Assembly (NCBI RefSeq): GCF_024519465.1
Contig: NZ_JALJRW010000001.1
Coordinates: forward strand, 124,001-188,000
From: Stenotrophomonas sp. Ste86
GTDB taxonomy: Bacteria; Pseudomonadota; Gammaproteobacteria; Xanthomonadales; Xanthomonadaceae
DNA length: 64,000 bases
Direction of reading: 5' to 3'
Shown here: positions 35,171 to 44,328 of the stretch, one piece after another
Layout of the letters: the number at the start of each line of letters is the position of its first letter
Position numbering within the stretch: position 1 is the first letter of the stretch
The notes under the pieces: model-generated
The model's database searches: none
Told to the model about the DNA's origin: nothing
What the model saw: only the letters and a program-made list of their open reading frames with translations
Translations under genes and position numbers: made by a program

Positions 35171-35299
35171 GACGCCGCCGCGGGAATGAAGTGGGCCGAT
35201 CATAAGCGACTCCATCGGGCAGCGCCGGGTTACCTTCGACACTGTGTCGCCGGTGGGCAAGCGCATAGGCTGCGGCATACGCCCTTGCGGGCCCTGCGG

Positions 35300-36649
35300 A
35301 TGCCACACGCCGTGTTTACGCCCTCCAAGTTGCTTCCGCTGTTGCTGGCTGTCCTGCCACTCAACGCACGTGCCGCCGAACAGTGGATCGTGACAACCGA
35401 CCTCTGGGGCAACAACAATCATCAGACCCTGCAGCTGGACACCCGGGGCGAGCGCATCCAGGGCAGGCTGGATGCGGATCGGATCGAAGGCACGCGGGTC
35501 GGCGACACCCTGCAGTTCACGGCAACCGATAGCGACGGGCAGGTGTATCACTTCACCGGCCGCATCGACGGCGAACGCATGCAGGGCCAGAGCGACCAAC
35601 CCGACACCAACAACCGCGCCGTGCGTGCCACCCACGCCTTCAAGGCATGGCGCGTGCCAACGCCCGCCTCCACCACACCGCAGTTGCATGTGTTCACGCC
35701 AACGGACTATTCCAATACCTTCAGCGCGGATCGCGCGCCGGTATTGGTGATCCAACCGGGCGATTCGGTGCAGACCCGTACGCTGGACTCCGGCGGCGTC
35801 GACGAGAACGGCGTTACCCGAGCGCTGTTCGGCAATCCGCAGGTGGGCCCGTTCTTCGTGGCCGGTGCAGAGCCGGGCGACACCCTGGCGATCACGCTGA
35901 CCTCGCTGAAGCTCAACCGCGATTACGCCGACAGCCTGGATGGTGTGGTGGGACGGCTTAAGACCCCACGGGTCGCGGCCGAAAGCGCGTCCCTGGGCAA
36001 ACCGGTGCGCTGGACGCTGGACCGCGCGAAGGGTATCGCCCGCCCGCACGGTGCCACCGGCGCACTGAAGCAATTCGAGATTCCGGTAAAGCCGATGCTG
36101 GGCGGGCTCGCCGTCGCCCCCGGCTTCGGCTACCCGGCATTTTCCACCGGCGATACCGGCGATTTCGGCGGCAACATGGACTTCAATGCCGTCGTCGAAG
36201 GCAACACCGTCTACCTGCAGGTGCAGCAGCCCGGTGCATTGTTGTATCTGGGCGACGGGCACGCCTTGCAGGGCGATGGCGAAACCACGCAGTGGGCGTT
36301 GGAGACCTCGCTGGACGTGGTGGTAAAGGTGGCGCTGGTGAAGCAACAGTCGATCGCCACCCCGCGCGTCGAATCTCCCACCCAGGTCATGACGCTCGGC
36401 CAGGGCGGTTCCAGCGACGACGCGCTGCGGCTGGCGACGTCGGGCATGCTGCAGTGGCTGCGCCAGGCCTACGGGCTGAACCTGTCCGAGGCGACCCAGG
36501 TGCTGGGCGTGGCGGTGCAGTACCACGTGGCCAACCTGGCCGGGCGCAGCGTTGGTGTTGCCGCCAAGGTGGACAAGGCAGTATTGCGGCGTCTGCCTGC
36601 CCCTGCGCCGGCCAAGCCCGCCGATGGGCAGGCACGCCGAAGCCACTGA
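35300..36649 (+). CDS. Exported acetamidase/formamidase-family protein
   Basis: 449 residues with a signal peptide (MPHAVFTPSKLLPLLLAVLP to ARA). Residues about 120-420 match the FmdA/AmdA fold: VLVIQPGDSVQTRTLDSGG, VGPFFVAGAEPGDTLAITL, GGLAVAPGFGYPAF, and a GDTGDFGGNMDFNAVVEGNT segment typical of the family's active site. The family hydrolyses formamide or acetamide, but exported members are poorly known. An N-terminal beta-rich domain (25-110, with DGQVYHFTGRIDGERM) is extra. Divergent from the dikinase-like gene. Confidence 0.85.
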   Translation: MPHAVFTPSKLLPLLLAVLPLNARAAEQWIVTTDLWGNNNHQTLQLDTRGERIQGRLDADRIEGTRVGDTLQFTATDSDGQVYHFTGRIDGERMQGQSDQPDTNNRAVRATHAFKAWRVPTPASTTPQLHVFTPTDYSNTFSADRAPVLVIQPGDSVQTRTLDSGGVDENGVTRALFGNPQVGPFFVAGAEPGDTLAITLTSLKLNRDYADSLDGVVGRLKTPRVAAESASLGKPVRWTLDRAKGIARPHGATGALKQFEIPVKPMLGGLAVAPGFGYPAFSTGDTGDFGGNMDFNAVVEGNTVYLQVQQPGALLYLGDGHALQGDGETTQWALETSLDVVVKVALVKQQSIATPRVESPTQVMTLGQGGSSDDALRLATSGMLQWLRQAYGLNLSEATQVLGVAVQYHVANLAGRSVGVAAKVDKAVLRRLPAPAPAKPADGQARRSH

Positions 36650-36722
36650 CAAGGGAATTGGCGATGTTTACACGTGCATTTGCTATCGTGCCCCACTCGC
36701 CAACTCTTCACCCCGGAATTCC

Positions 36723-37148
36723 ATGCCGCGCACGTCCCCCGGTGCTCCAGCTGCCTCATCACTCCCTGTTGCCCTGGACGACCTGCTGGCGCGATCGAAC
36801 ATGGACGATCCGGCCCTGCTGCGTGCCGCCACCCGGGAAGCCTACGACCGCGTGACGCTGCTGCTCAAGGCCTGCTACCAAGACTTCAGCCCGGAGCAGC
36901 AAGCCAGGATCCGCGCGATCATCGGCGCCGACGCAGCGCCCGCACGGACCGCCCTGCCCAAGCGCGTCAAGGCCAGCAGACCGCCTCGCGAAGACCTGCC
37001 GCCACGCTTCTGGCTGCCCTATAGCGGTGAGACCTGGACAGGTCGCGGGCGTCCGCCGAAGGCGTTCATCGCCTGGGAAGGCACCGTCGCCCACACCGAG
37101 TGGAAGAAGCACCACCCCGACGAGCGTTTCCCCACCTATCCCGGCTGA
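36723..37148 (+). CDS. H-NS-family nucleoid-associated protein
   Basis: 141 residues. The C-terminal H-NS DNA-binding motif is clear: YSGETWTGRGRPPKAFIAWE (residues about 100-119), the YxxxxGxxWxGRGRxP signature. The N-terminal helix (DDPALLRAATREAYDRVTLL) should dimerise. After the DNA motif a further 22 residues (TVAHTEWKKHHPDERFPTYPG) are more than the usual few of E. coli H-NS. Likely a local silencer of AT-rich DNA. It overlaps the convergent methyltransferase gene by 13 bp. Confidence 0.85.
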   Translation: MPRTSPGAPAASSLPVALDDLLARSNMDDPALLRAATREAYDRVTLLLKACYQDFSPEQQARIRAIIGADAAPARTALPKRVKASRPPREDLPPRFWLPYSGETWTGRGRPPKAFIAWEGTVAHTEWKKHHPDERFPTYPG

Positions 37149-37822
37149 TCCTGCCCGGCGTAGGCAACCCAGCCGCGGAACGACAGCGCAGCGTAGAACA
37201 GCGCGGGCCGCTCGAAACCGGCCTGCTCCAGCAGCGCCACCTCTTCTTCCGGCGCGAGCGTGGGCAGCCTGCTGGCGATCGCCTCGGCGCGTGCTTCGGC
37301 GCTCTCCCCGCCGATGCCGCGGGCGGTGACGAACGCGGCCCAGCGCTGGAACCACACGCGCTTTTCATCCGGATCGCGGGGCACGCTGTGGTGGGCGACC
37401 ACCAGCGGTGCACCCGGCCTCAGGCGGTGCCGGAGTTCGCGCAGGGTGTGCAGGCGTTCTTCGCGCGATAGAAAGTGCAGTGTCAGCAGACACGTGGCGC
37501 CATCGAACGCGACGACGGGCGCAGCATCGATGTAGCCCTGGATCAGTTCGACGCGCGGGGACAGGCTGCCCAGCACGCGCGTGGCCAGCCCGAGCATCTC
37601 CGCGGACGGGTCCACGCCGGTGAAATGCCAGTCGGGGCTGCACTCGGCGAAGACGCGCAGTTCCATCCCTCCGCCTGCACCAAGCACGAGCACCCTGCCC
37701 GCCTGCGGAACCCGCTCGGCGAGCAGCACGTGCGCCATCTGATGCAGCGCCTGCACACCGGGTACCTGACGGACGAGCGTGTCGGCGTAGCGCGCTACCG
37801 CATCGGGATCGGAAAAGGACAT
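37136..37822 (-). CDS. Class I SAM-dependent methyltransferase
   Basis: 228 residues. Motif I RVLVLGAGGGMELRVFAE is the SAM-binding glycine loop, followed by FTGVDPSAEMLGLA and GATCLLTLHFLSREER. This is the cytosolic small-molecule methyltransferase group; the substrate is unknown. The promoter contains a strong AATGTAAC/GTTACATT palindrome 28 bp before the ATG, so it is probably repressed by a TetR-type protein located elsewhere. Confidence 0.85.
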   Translation of the reverse strand: MSFSDPDAVARYADTLVRQVPGVQALHQMAHVLLAERVPQAGRVLVLGAGGGMELRVFAECSPDWHFTGVDPSAEMLGLATRVLGSLSPRVELIQGYIDAAPVVAFDGATCLLTLHFLSREERLHTLRELRHRLRPGAPLVVAHHSVPRDPDEKRVWFQRWAAFVTARGIGGESAEARAEAIASRLPTLAPEEEVALLEQAGFERPALFYAALSFRGWVAYAGQDQPG

Positions 37823-37849
37823 GACGGCCTACGGCGGAAGATGGCGTTT

Positions 37850-37872
37850 AATGTAACAGTGTCAGTTACATT
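37850..37872. promoter_or_regulatory. TetR-type operator palindrome
   Basis: Perfect 8-bp arms AATGTAAC (37850-37857) and GTTACATT (37865-37872) with a 7-bp spacer. TGTAAC...GTTACA operators are bound by many TetR regulators. It lies 28 bp upstream of the methyltransferase start on the minus strand. No TetR gene is next to it, so the regulator is encoded elsewhere. Confidence 0.65.
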
Positions 37873-38080
37873 TGTACCAGTCGTCCGCCCCCGCAGTACG
37901 GCGGGACTTTCGTACGACCCACCGCCCGGCCGGCGCACGCAGCACACCCGTGTTGCAGCTGCATTTAACTTCTGTTAATTATTGTTGCAGCGCAGCAGAT
38001 CCCCTGCCGCGCAGGGAGAACCCATGGGATGACCGACTAAGAGAACGATACCTCCAACACTCCGACTGCAAGGTGCACCC

Positions 38081-40687
38081 ATGAACGACAGCATTGGCAA
38101 GTGTGTTCACGCTCCGAAAGCAATTTCGCCATTGGCATCTGCAGTACACGTGGCGCTGGCCACCACGCTGCTGTTCTCCAGTTCCGTTGCGACTGCACAG
38201 GACAGCACACCCCCAGGCACGGCGGACGCCGCTACCCTGGAGACGGTTTCGGTACTGGGCAGTCGTACCAAGCCGCGCACGGTGTCGTCCTCGGCAGTGC
38301 CGATTGACATCATCAGCGGGGAAGAGTTCCGCAACCAGGGCGCCACCGATGCGCTCGACCAGTTGCGGGTGCTGGTCCCCTCCTTCAACGTCAGCACGAT
38401 TCCCATCGACGATGCCGCCAGCCTGGTGCGTCCGGCCAACCTGCGTGGCCTGCCGCCGGACAACACCCTGCTGCTGGTCAACGGCAAACGCTTCCACCGG
38501 GCGGCGGTGATCACCTTCCTCGGTCACGGCCTGTCCGACGGTGCACAGGGCCCGGACCTGTCGGTATTTCCATCGCTGGCGTTGGAACAGGTGGACGTGC
38601 TGCGTGACGGCGCGGCCGCACAGTACGGGTCGGATGCGATTGCCGGGGTGATCAATTTCGGCCTGAAGAAGCTGCGCGAAGGCGGCAGCGCGGAGGTATT
38701 CACCGGAAAGTACTATCAGGGTGACGGGCTGACCACGCAGTACTCGGCGCAGATCGGCCTGCCCTTGACCGCGCGTGGTTTTGCCACGCTTACCGCCGAA
38801 TGGCGCAAGGCGGACGACACCTCGCGCAGCGTGCAACGCGACGATGCCGCGGCCGCCAGCGCCGCCGGCTACCCCGGCGTCGGGCAACCGGCGCAGACCT
38901 GGGGCTCGCCGCAGGTGAACAACGATCTGAAGGTGGTAGCCAACCTGGGCCTGTCCACCGACAGCGTGGACCTCTACCTGTTCGGCAACTACGCCAAGCG
39001 CAAGGTGGACGGCGGCTTCTACTACCGCGATCCGACCGCGCGCTCGGGGGTGTACTCCAACGATGGCGGCGACACCCTGCTGGTGGGCAATCTGAGCGGT
39101 GCCGGTGCCTGCCCGGGCATCGCACTGCGCGACGGGGGCGGCAACCTGCTGCCGTACAGTTCGGTGAGCGCGGCGGTGGCGGCGCTGCCGTCGAACTGTT
39201 TCACCTTCCTGTCCACCCTGCCGGGCGGCTTCACCCCGCGCTTCGGTGGCTCGCTGGAAGACGCGTCGGTGGTGGCCGGGGCCAAGGGTCTCTGGGGTGA
39301 CTGGTATTGGGATGTGAGTGGTTCATGGGGCCGCAACGACATCGACTTTGTCATCTACAACACCGTCAATGCCTCGCTGGGCCCGGCGCAGCCGCAGGGC
39401 CTGTCCTTCCGCCCGGGTGGAAACACCCAGACCGAAAAGAACCTCAACGTCGATGTGAGCCGCGATATCGCCACCACGTTCACCGCCCAGCCGCTGCGTC
39501 TGGCGCTGGGCGCGGAATGGCGCGAAGAGAGCTTCACCATCAGTCCCGGCGACGGTCCATCGACCGCGATCGGGCCGCTGACCGAACAGGGCTTCGCGCT
39601 GGGTTCCAACGGCTTCAATGGCTTCAGCACGCGCACCGCCGGTACCTTCGATCGCCGCAACTGGGCCGCCTATGCCGACCTCGAGGCGCAGCTCACCGAG
39701 CGCCTGCTGCTGGCCGGTGCACTGCGTTATGAGGACTACGATTCGTTCGGCAGCACCACCACCGGCAAGTTCACCGCACGCTTCGATGTCAACGAGGCAT
39801 TCGCGTTGCGCGGCGCCTACAACACCGGCTTCCGTGCGCCCACGCCCGGCCAGGCCAACATCAGCCAGATCAGTACCGTGTTCGGTGGCACCGCGCTGGA
39901 AGACATCGCCACGCTGCCGCCGACCAATGCCATCGCCCAGCTCAAGGGCGCCCGCCCGCTCACCCCGGAGGAATCCCGGAACGTGTCACTGGGTGCGGTC
40001 TGGACCCGTGGCGACTGGCTGGTGACGTTGGACGGCTACCAGATCAAGGTGAAGGACCGGATCGCGCTCAGCACCAGCTTCGTGGTGACCCCGGAAGAAC
40101 GCGCGGCGCTGGTGGCCGGCGGCAATCCGGAAGCAGCATCGATCTCGCAGGTGACCTACTTCGGCAATGCCTTCGATACCACCACCACCGGCGCCGATCT
40201 GGTCACCAGCTACAAGAGCAACCACTTCGGCGGCGTCACCACCTACGCCGTGGCCGCCAACTGGAACCGCACCGAGGTGGACCGTTACGACACCGATTTC
40301 ATCGATGCCGCGCGGGTCTACAAACTGGAGAAGTCGCTGCCCCGCACCAAGGGATATTTCAGCATCCACCACCAACGGCAAGTCTTCCACGCCAACCTGC
40401 GCCTGAACTACTACAGCAGCTGGTACGAAGACCACCTCGACAGCGGCGTGATTTCCGCCGCCGACGGTGGCCTGCCGATCTACGGCGGCAGCGCGATGCT
40501 CGTCGATGCGGAGGTGGGCTGGGCACTCGCGTCAGGAATGTACATCAACCTGGGCGCGCAGAATCTGTTCGACCGCGTGCCGTCGAAGAACCCGTGGTCG
40601 GGCGTGGCCGGTGCCGAGTATCCGGTGCATTCGCCTTATGGATTCAACGGCGGCTTCTATTACGCACGCGTGGGTTGGAAGTTCTAG
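38081..40687 (+). CDS. TonB-dependent outer-membrane receptor
   Basis: 868 residues. Signal peptide to about residue 40 (VALATTLLFSSSVATAQ), a TonB box-like ETVSVLGSR region at about 52, plug domain (SGEEFRNQGATDALDQLRVL, DGAAAQYGSDAIAGVINFGL) and a 22-strand barrel ending in the aromatic GGFYYARVGWKF. It imports a large ligand, perhaps an iron complex, cobalamin or oligosaccharide, with TonB energy. No specificity gene (anti-sigma or transporter) is beside it. A stable hairpin follows at 40710. Confidence 0.93.
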   Translation: MNDSIGKCVHAPKAISPLASAVHVALATTLLFSSSVATAQDSTPPGTADAATLETVSVLGSRTKPRTVSSSAVPIDIISGEEFRNQGATDALDQLRVLVPSFNVSTIPIDDAASLVRPANLRGLPPDNTLLLVNGKRFHRAAVITFLGHGLSDGAQGPDLSVFPSLALEQVDVLRDGAAAQYGSDAIAGVINFGLKKLREGGSAEVFTGKYYQGDGLTTQYSAQIGLPLTARGFATLTAEWRKADDTSRSVQRDDAAAASAAGYPGVGQPAQTWGSPQVNNDLKVVANLGLSTDSVDLYLFGNYAKRKVDGGFYYRDPTARSGVYSNDGGDTLLVGNLSGAGACPGIALRDGGGNLLPYSSVSAAVAALPSNCFTFLSTLPGGFTPRFGGSLEDASVVAGAKGLWGDWYWDVSGSWGRNDIDFVIYNTVNASLGPAQPQGLSFRPGGNTQTEKNLNVDVSRDIATTFTAQPLRLALGAEWREESFTISPGDGPSTAIGPLTEQGFALGSNGFNGFSTRTAGTFDRRNWAAYADLEAQLTERLLLAGALRYEDYDSFGSTTTGKFTARFDVNEAFALRGAYNTGFRAPTPGQANISQISTVFGGTALEDIATLPPTNAIAQLKGARPLTPEESRNVSLGAVWTRGDWLVTLDGYQIKVKDRIALSTSFVVTPEERAALVAGGNPEAASISQVTYFGNAFDTTTTGADLVTSYKSNHFGGVTTYAVAANWNRTEVDRYDTDFIDAARVYKLEKSLPRTKGYFSIHHQRQVFHANLRLNYYSSWYEDHLDSGVISAADGGLPIYGGSAMLVDAEVGWALASGMYINLGAQNLFDRVPSKNPWSGVAGAEYPVHSPYGFNGGFYYARVGWKF

Positions 40688-40709
40688 GCCAGCAGGCCGG
40701 ACACTGCGG

Positions 40710-40732
40710 CGGGGCCTGAACGTTGGGCCCCG
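40710..40732 (+). terminator. Terminator hairpin after TonB-dependent receptor
   Basis: Arms CGGGGCC (40710-40716) and GGCCCCG (40726-40732) with a 9-base loop, 22 bp past the receptor stop. No U-tract, so efficiency is uncertain. Confidence 0.6.
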
Positions 40733-40762
40733 TCGCGAAATGATGACAGCACCTTCCCGATT

Positions 40763-40798
40763 GATGCACGGCAGACTAACGCGACATGGCGCTACTCT
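40763..40798 (+). promoter_or_regulatory. Shared 36-bp element upstream of receiver gene (copy B)
   Basis: Reads GATGCACGGCAGACTAACGC, 6 bp, GCGCTACTCT, 53 bp before the TTG start of the receiver gene. Matches copy A at 26882 in spacing and in most bases. Confidence 0.55.
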
Positions 40799-40851
40799 GA
40801 ACCTCCGCATCCGCTGGCCGATGCTTTACCCGACCACTGCTGGAGGTTTCA

Positions 40852-41226
40852 TTGCCCTCTCCTCACGAACGATGCCGCGTACTGCTGGTCGAAGACGATG
40901 CCGCCATCCGCGAGATGACCCGGGACATCCTCAGCGATGATGGCTTCGACGTCCTGCCCACTGCCGATGCCGAAACCGCCCTGCACTGCCTGAAGACCGA
41001 GGGCCCGTTCGACCTGCTGCTCTCCGATGTGGGACTACCGGGCATGGACGGTCGCGACCTCGCCCAGATCGCCAACGCGCTCCACCCGACGATGCCGATC
41101 CTGCTGGTGACCGGCTACGCCGGTACCGCGGGGGCCCGTCCGGACTTCCTCTGCGGTGACATGAAGCTGCTGAGGAAACCCTTTACGCTCAAGCAACTGC
41201 TGGGCACGGTGCACGAACTCATCTAG
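40852..41226 (+). CDS. Single-domain response regulator
   Basis: 124 residues from a TTG at 40852 with an excellent GGAGG ribosome site five bases before it. A complete CheY-like receiver: acidic pair in LLVEDDA, phosphoacceptor Asp59 in LLLSDVGLPGMDG, Thr in LLVTGYAG and Lys in LLRKPF. No output domain, so it acts by protein contact or phosphorelay. It is convergent with, and four bases from, the hybrid histidine kinase gene, a likely partner. Paralogue of the pseudo-receiver at 26968. Confidence 0.9.
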   Translation: MPSPHERCRVLLVEDDAAIREMTRDILSDDGFDVLPTADAETALHCLKTEGPFDLLLSDVGLPGMDGRDLAQIANALHPTMPILLVTGYAGTAGARPDFLCGDMKLLRKPFTLKQLLGTVHELI

Positions 41227-41230
41227 GCAC

Positions 41231-44212
41231 TCACGTCGCGCCTTCGGTGGACAGCAACGCCCGCGCCCGGCGTTCCAGTTCGGCAGCGGTGAACGGTTTG
41301 GTCAGCACTTCCATGCCCGCCTCCAATTGCCCCGCACCCACGGCAGCGGAGGCGGCATAGCCGGTGATGAACAGCACCGGCAGGCCCGGGCGCACCTGGC
41401 GCCCGGCGTCGGCCACCTGCCGGCCGTTCAACCCACCGGTCAAACCAACGTCGGTCACCAGCAGGTCGATGCTCTCATCGGATTGCAGGGTTTCGATGGC
41501 GCGGCCGCCTTCCGGCGCCTCCAGCACGCGATAGCCCGAGCTGGCCAGCACTTCGGTGACCAGTGCGCGGACCGCGTCCTCGTCTTCCACGACCAGTACC
41601 GTGCCCACGTTTGCCACGCGGTCGTGTTCACCGACATCGGGCGCCGGCTGCGCGCTGTGCTCGGCGGCCTCACCGGCAAAACGCGGCAAGTACAGGTGCA
41701 CGGTGGTGCCGTGGCCGGGTTCGGAGTCGATGCGCACCTGGCCGCCGGACTGGCGGGTGAAGCCGTAAATCATCGACAACCCCAGGCCGGTGCCCTGCCC
41801 GATCGGCTTGGTGGTGAAGAACGGCTCGAACGCCTTGGCGATCACTGCCGGCTCCATGCCGCTGCCGGCATCCCGTACCGACAGGCATACGTAGTCGCCG
41901 GGCGGAACCTCCAACTGCGCCGCTACGACGTCATCGAGTGCCACGTTGGCCGTGCGGATCGCCAGCGGGCCGCCCTCGGGCATCGCATCGCGCGCATTGA
42001 TGCACAGGTTGAGCAGCGCGTTTTCCAGCTGCGGCGCATCCACCAGCACCGCCCACGGCGAGGACTGAAGGTCGGTGGTAATCGAAATCGACGGCCCCAG
42101 CGTGCCCGAGATGATATCGAGCATCTCGCTCACTCTGTCTTCGACCACCACCGGCGTAGGCGCCAGCGTCTGCCGCCGCGAGAACGCCAGCAGGCGCTGG
42201 GTCAACGCGGTGGCCCGCGCCGCGCTGGACTGGGCCATCTCCAGGTAACGTCCGATATCGTCGAAGCGTCCCTGCTCGATGCGCAGTTCCAGCAGTTCCA
42301 GGCCAACGGAGATGGCAGTCAGCAGGTTGTTGAAGTCATGCGCCAGGCCACCGGTGAGCTGCCCCACCGCTTCCATCTTCTGGCTCTGGCGCAGGCGCTC
42401 TTCGGCCACCTGCAGCTCGGCGCTGCGCGCCTGCACGCGCTCTTCCAGGGTGAGGGTGAGCTGGCGCAGCTGCTGCTCGGCCTGGCGACGTTCGGTCACA
42501 TCCGAGGCGGTACCGAACCACTCGGTCACCTCGCCGGCGTCGTCCAGCAGTGGCACCGCGCGCATCAACACCCAGCGCACGCTGCCGTCGGGCAGCAGGG
42601 CGCGGTGTTCCAGTCGCAGTGGCTGGCGCTGGCCCATCGCCAGCGCGATGGCCGCCTCCAGCGCACCGCGATCGTCCGGATGTACCCGCTCCTCGCGCCA
42701 GCCGGTGATGGCGGGCAGGATTTCGGCCGAGGCACCGGCACCGAGGATCGGCCGCATCTCGCGCCAGTCAGCGGACATGGCATACAGCGACTGCGAAGAG
42801 GCACTTACCAGCGCGCCGAGTCGTCGCTCGCTGTGCGCCAGCGCCATGCCGGCACGCTGCTGTTCGGTGCGATCGCCCAGCACCTTGACGAAGCCCAGCA
42901 CCGCGCCGTCCTCACCGCGCAACACCGTCATCGATCCGTTCGCCCAGAAGCGCGCACCGGATTTGTGCTGCAGCCAGCGCTCGCCGCTGACACCGCCGGC
43001 GTCGATGGCGATCTGCTGGTTGTGCTTCAGGCGCCCGGCGTTGATGTCTTCAGACGTGTAGATCACCTCGACGCTGCGGCCAAGCATCTCCGCCTCGCTC
43101 CAGCCGAAGAGGTGCTCGGCGCCGGTATTCCACAGGGTCACCCGGCCTTCCAGGTCGGAGGCGACGATGGCGTAGTCGCTGGCGCTGTCGATGATCTGGC
43201 GGTTGCGCGCTTCCACCTCGCGCATCGACCGCTGCAGCTCCATGTGCGGGGTGATGTCCAGACCCTGCACGAACACGCCGGCGGTACTGCCGTCCTCGCC
43301 CAGCACCGGCTGGAACACGATGTCCAGCTGGCGTCGGCCGCTGGACGGATCGGTCGCCAGCGGCGCATCGTAGATGACTTCGCTGCCGGTATACGGCTGG
43401 CCGGTGCGGTAGACCTGGTCCAGCAATGGCAGGAAGCCCTGCTCCACCACCTCCGGCAGCGCATCGCGGATGCACTTGCCGAGTACGTCACGATGGCCCA
43501 CCAGCCGCTCGTACCCGGGGTTGGCCAGCTCGATGCGGTGCTCGGGACCGCTCAGGAACGCCATGAACATCGGCGACTTGTCGAACAGCGCGATCAGGCG
43601 CTGGTTCTCTTGGGCAAGCCGTTGCTGCGCGACGATGGCCTGGGTGACTTCCTTGGTGACGCAGAATGCGCCGCCGACGCTGCCGTCATCCAGGTAGATG
43701 GGTGAGAAGGAGAAGGTCCACCAGGTGTCTTCGGGAACACCGCCCCGCGCCATGACCACCGGCATGTTCTCGAAGCGCGAGGACTCGCCGGCGAAGGCGC
43801 GCTCGATCGGCGGCCGCACGGCGTCCCACGCATCGGCCCACAACTCGCGCAGCGGTGCACCCAACGCGCCTTCCAGACGTGTGCCCAGGATGGGGCTGTA
43901 GGCGTCGTTGAAGAAGAACGTCAGTGCATCACCCCACACCACGTACATGCTCTCGGGCGAGGCCAGCATGAGGTTGACCGCATTGCGCAGCGCGCTGGGC
44001 CAGGTCTCGACCGCACCGACCGGGGTGGCGTGCCAGTCCATCGCCCGCACCCGCTCGGCGACGACACCGTTACCGGCCGGGAAGCGCCCGAACGCAGCGC
44101 TCACGCGCAGCGCTCCGATGACGACGCCAACACCGCGCACGTGCGCACCACTGGGAATGAGGGGGCAGACAACATTGAGGCACCGGATCTTGAGCGAAGG
44201 CGTTGCAGGCAC
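41231..44212 (-). CDS. PAS-domain hybrid histidine kinase
   Basis: 993 residues as read from a GTG at 44212; conserved sequence begins nearer residue 45-58 ([11 protein letters not shown]), so the start may be later. Several PAS folds occupy roughly 60-600 (for example [32 protein letters not shown]). The phosphorylated His is in [13 protein letters not shown] (about residue 624), followed by [19 protein letters not shown] and GTGLGLSM boxes. A C-terminal receiver ([11 protein letters not shown] with KPF) makes it a hybrid. No membrane segment, so it is a cytosolic sensor of the bacteriophytochrome-like PAS group. Confidence 0.9.
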   Translation of the reverse strand: MPATPSLKIRCLNVVCPLIPSGAHVRGVGVVIGALRVSAAFGRFPAGNGVVAERVRAMDWHATPVGAVETWPSALRNAVNLMLASPESMYVVWGDALTFFFNDAYSPILGTRLEGALGAPLRELWADAWDAVRPPIERAFAGESSRFENMPVVMARGGVPEDTWWTFSFSPIYLDDGSVGGAFCVTKEVTQAIVAQQRLAQENQRLIALFDKSPMFMAFLSGPEHRIELANPGYERLVGHRDVLGKCIRDALPEVVEQGFLPLLDQVYRTGQPYTGSEVIYDAPLATDPSSGRRQLDIVFQPVLGEDGSTAGVFVQGLDITPHMELQRSMREVEARNRQIIDSASDYAIVASDLEGRVTLWNTGAEHLFGWSEAEMLGRSVEVIYTSEDINAGRLKHNQQIAIDAGGVSGERWLQHKSGARFWANGSMTVLRGEDGAVLGFVKVLGDRTEQQRAGMALAHSERRLGALVSASSQSLYAMSADWREMRPILGAGASAEILPAITGWREERVHPDDRGALEAAIALAMGQRQPLRLEHRALLPDGSVRWVLMRAVPLLDDAGEVTEWFGTASDVTERRQAEQQLRQLTLTLEERVQARSAELQVAEERLRQSQKMEAVGQLTGGLAHDFNNLLTAISVGLELLELRIEQGRFDDIGRYLEMAQSSAARATALTQRLLAFSRRQTLAPTPVVVEDRVSEMLDIISGTLGPSISITTDLQSSPWAVLVDAPQLENALLNLCINARDAMPEGGPLAIRTANVALDDVVAAQLEVPPGDYVCLSVRDAGSGMEPAVIAKAFEPFFTTKPIGQGTGLGLSMIYGFTRQSGGQVRIDSEPGHGTTVHLYLPRFAGEAAEHSAQPAPDVGEHDRVANVGTVLVVEDEDAVRALVTEVLASSGYRVLEAPEGGRAIETLQSDESIDLLVTDVGLTGGLNGRQVADAGRQVRPGLPVLFITGYAASAAVGAGQLEAGMEVLTKPFTAAELERRARALLSTEGAT

Positions 44213-44223
44213 GCGGACATGAG

Positions 44224-44249
44224 GCGACGGGCGCTACAGCGCCCGTCGC
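44224..44249 (-). terminator. Strong hairpin between dehydrogenase and kinase genes
   Basis: Perfect 11-bp arms GCGACGGGCGC (44224-44234) and GCGCCCGTCGC (44239-44249) with a TACA loop. It lies between two genes on the minus strand, downstream of the sorbosone-dehydrogenase-like gene (ends 44329) and just upstream of the kinase gene. No U-tract is visible. Confidence 0.6.
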
Positions 44250-44328
44250 AATTCGGTCAGCAATTTACGCCAATTGTGGCAACGCCGCGTCAATGCGTGC
44301 ACATTGACGCATCGACATCCTGTCAGGT

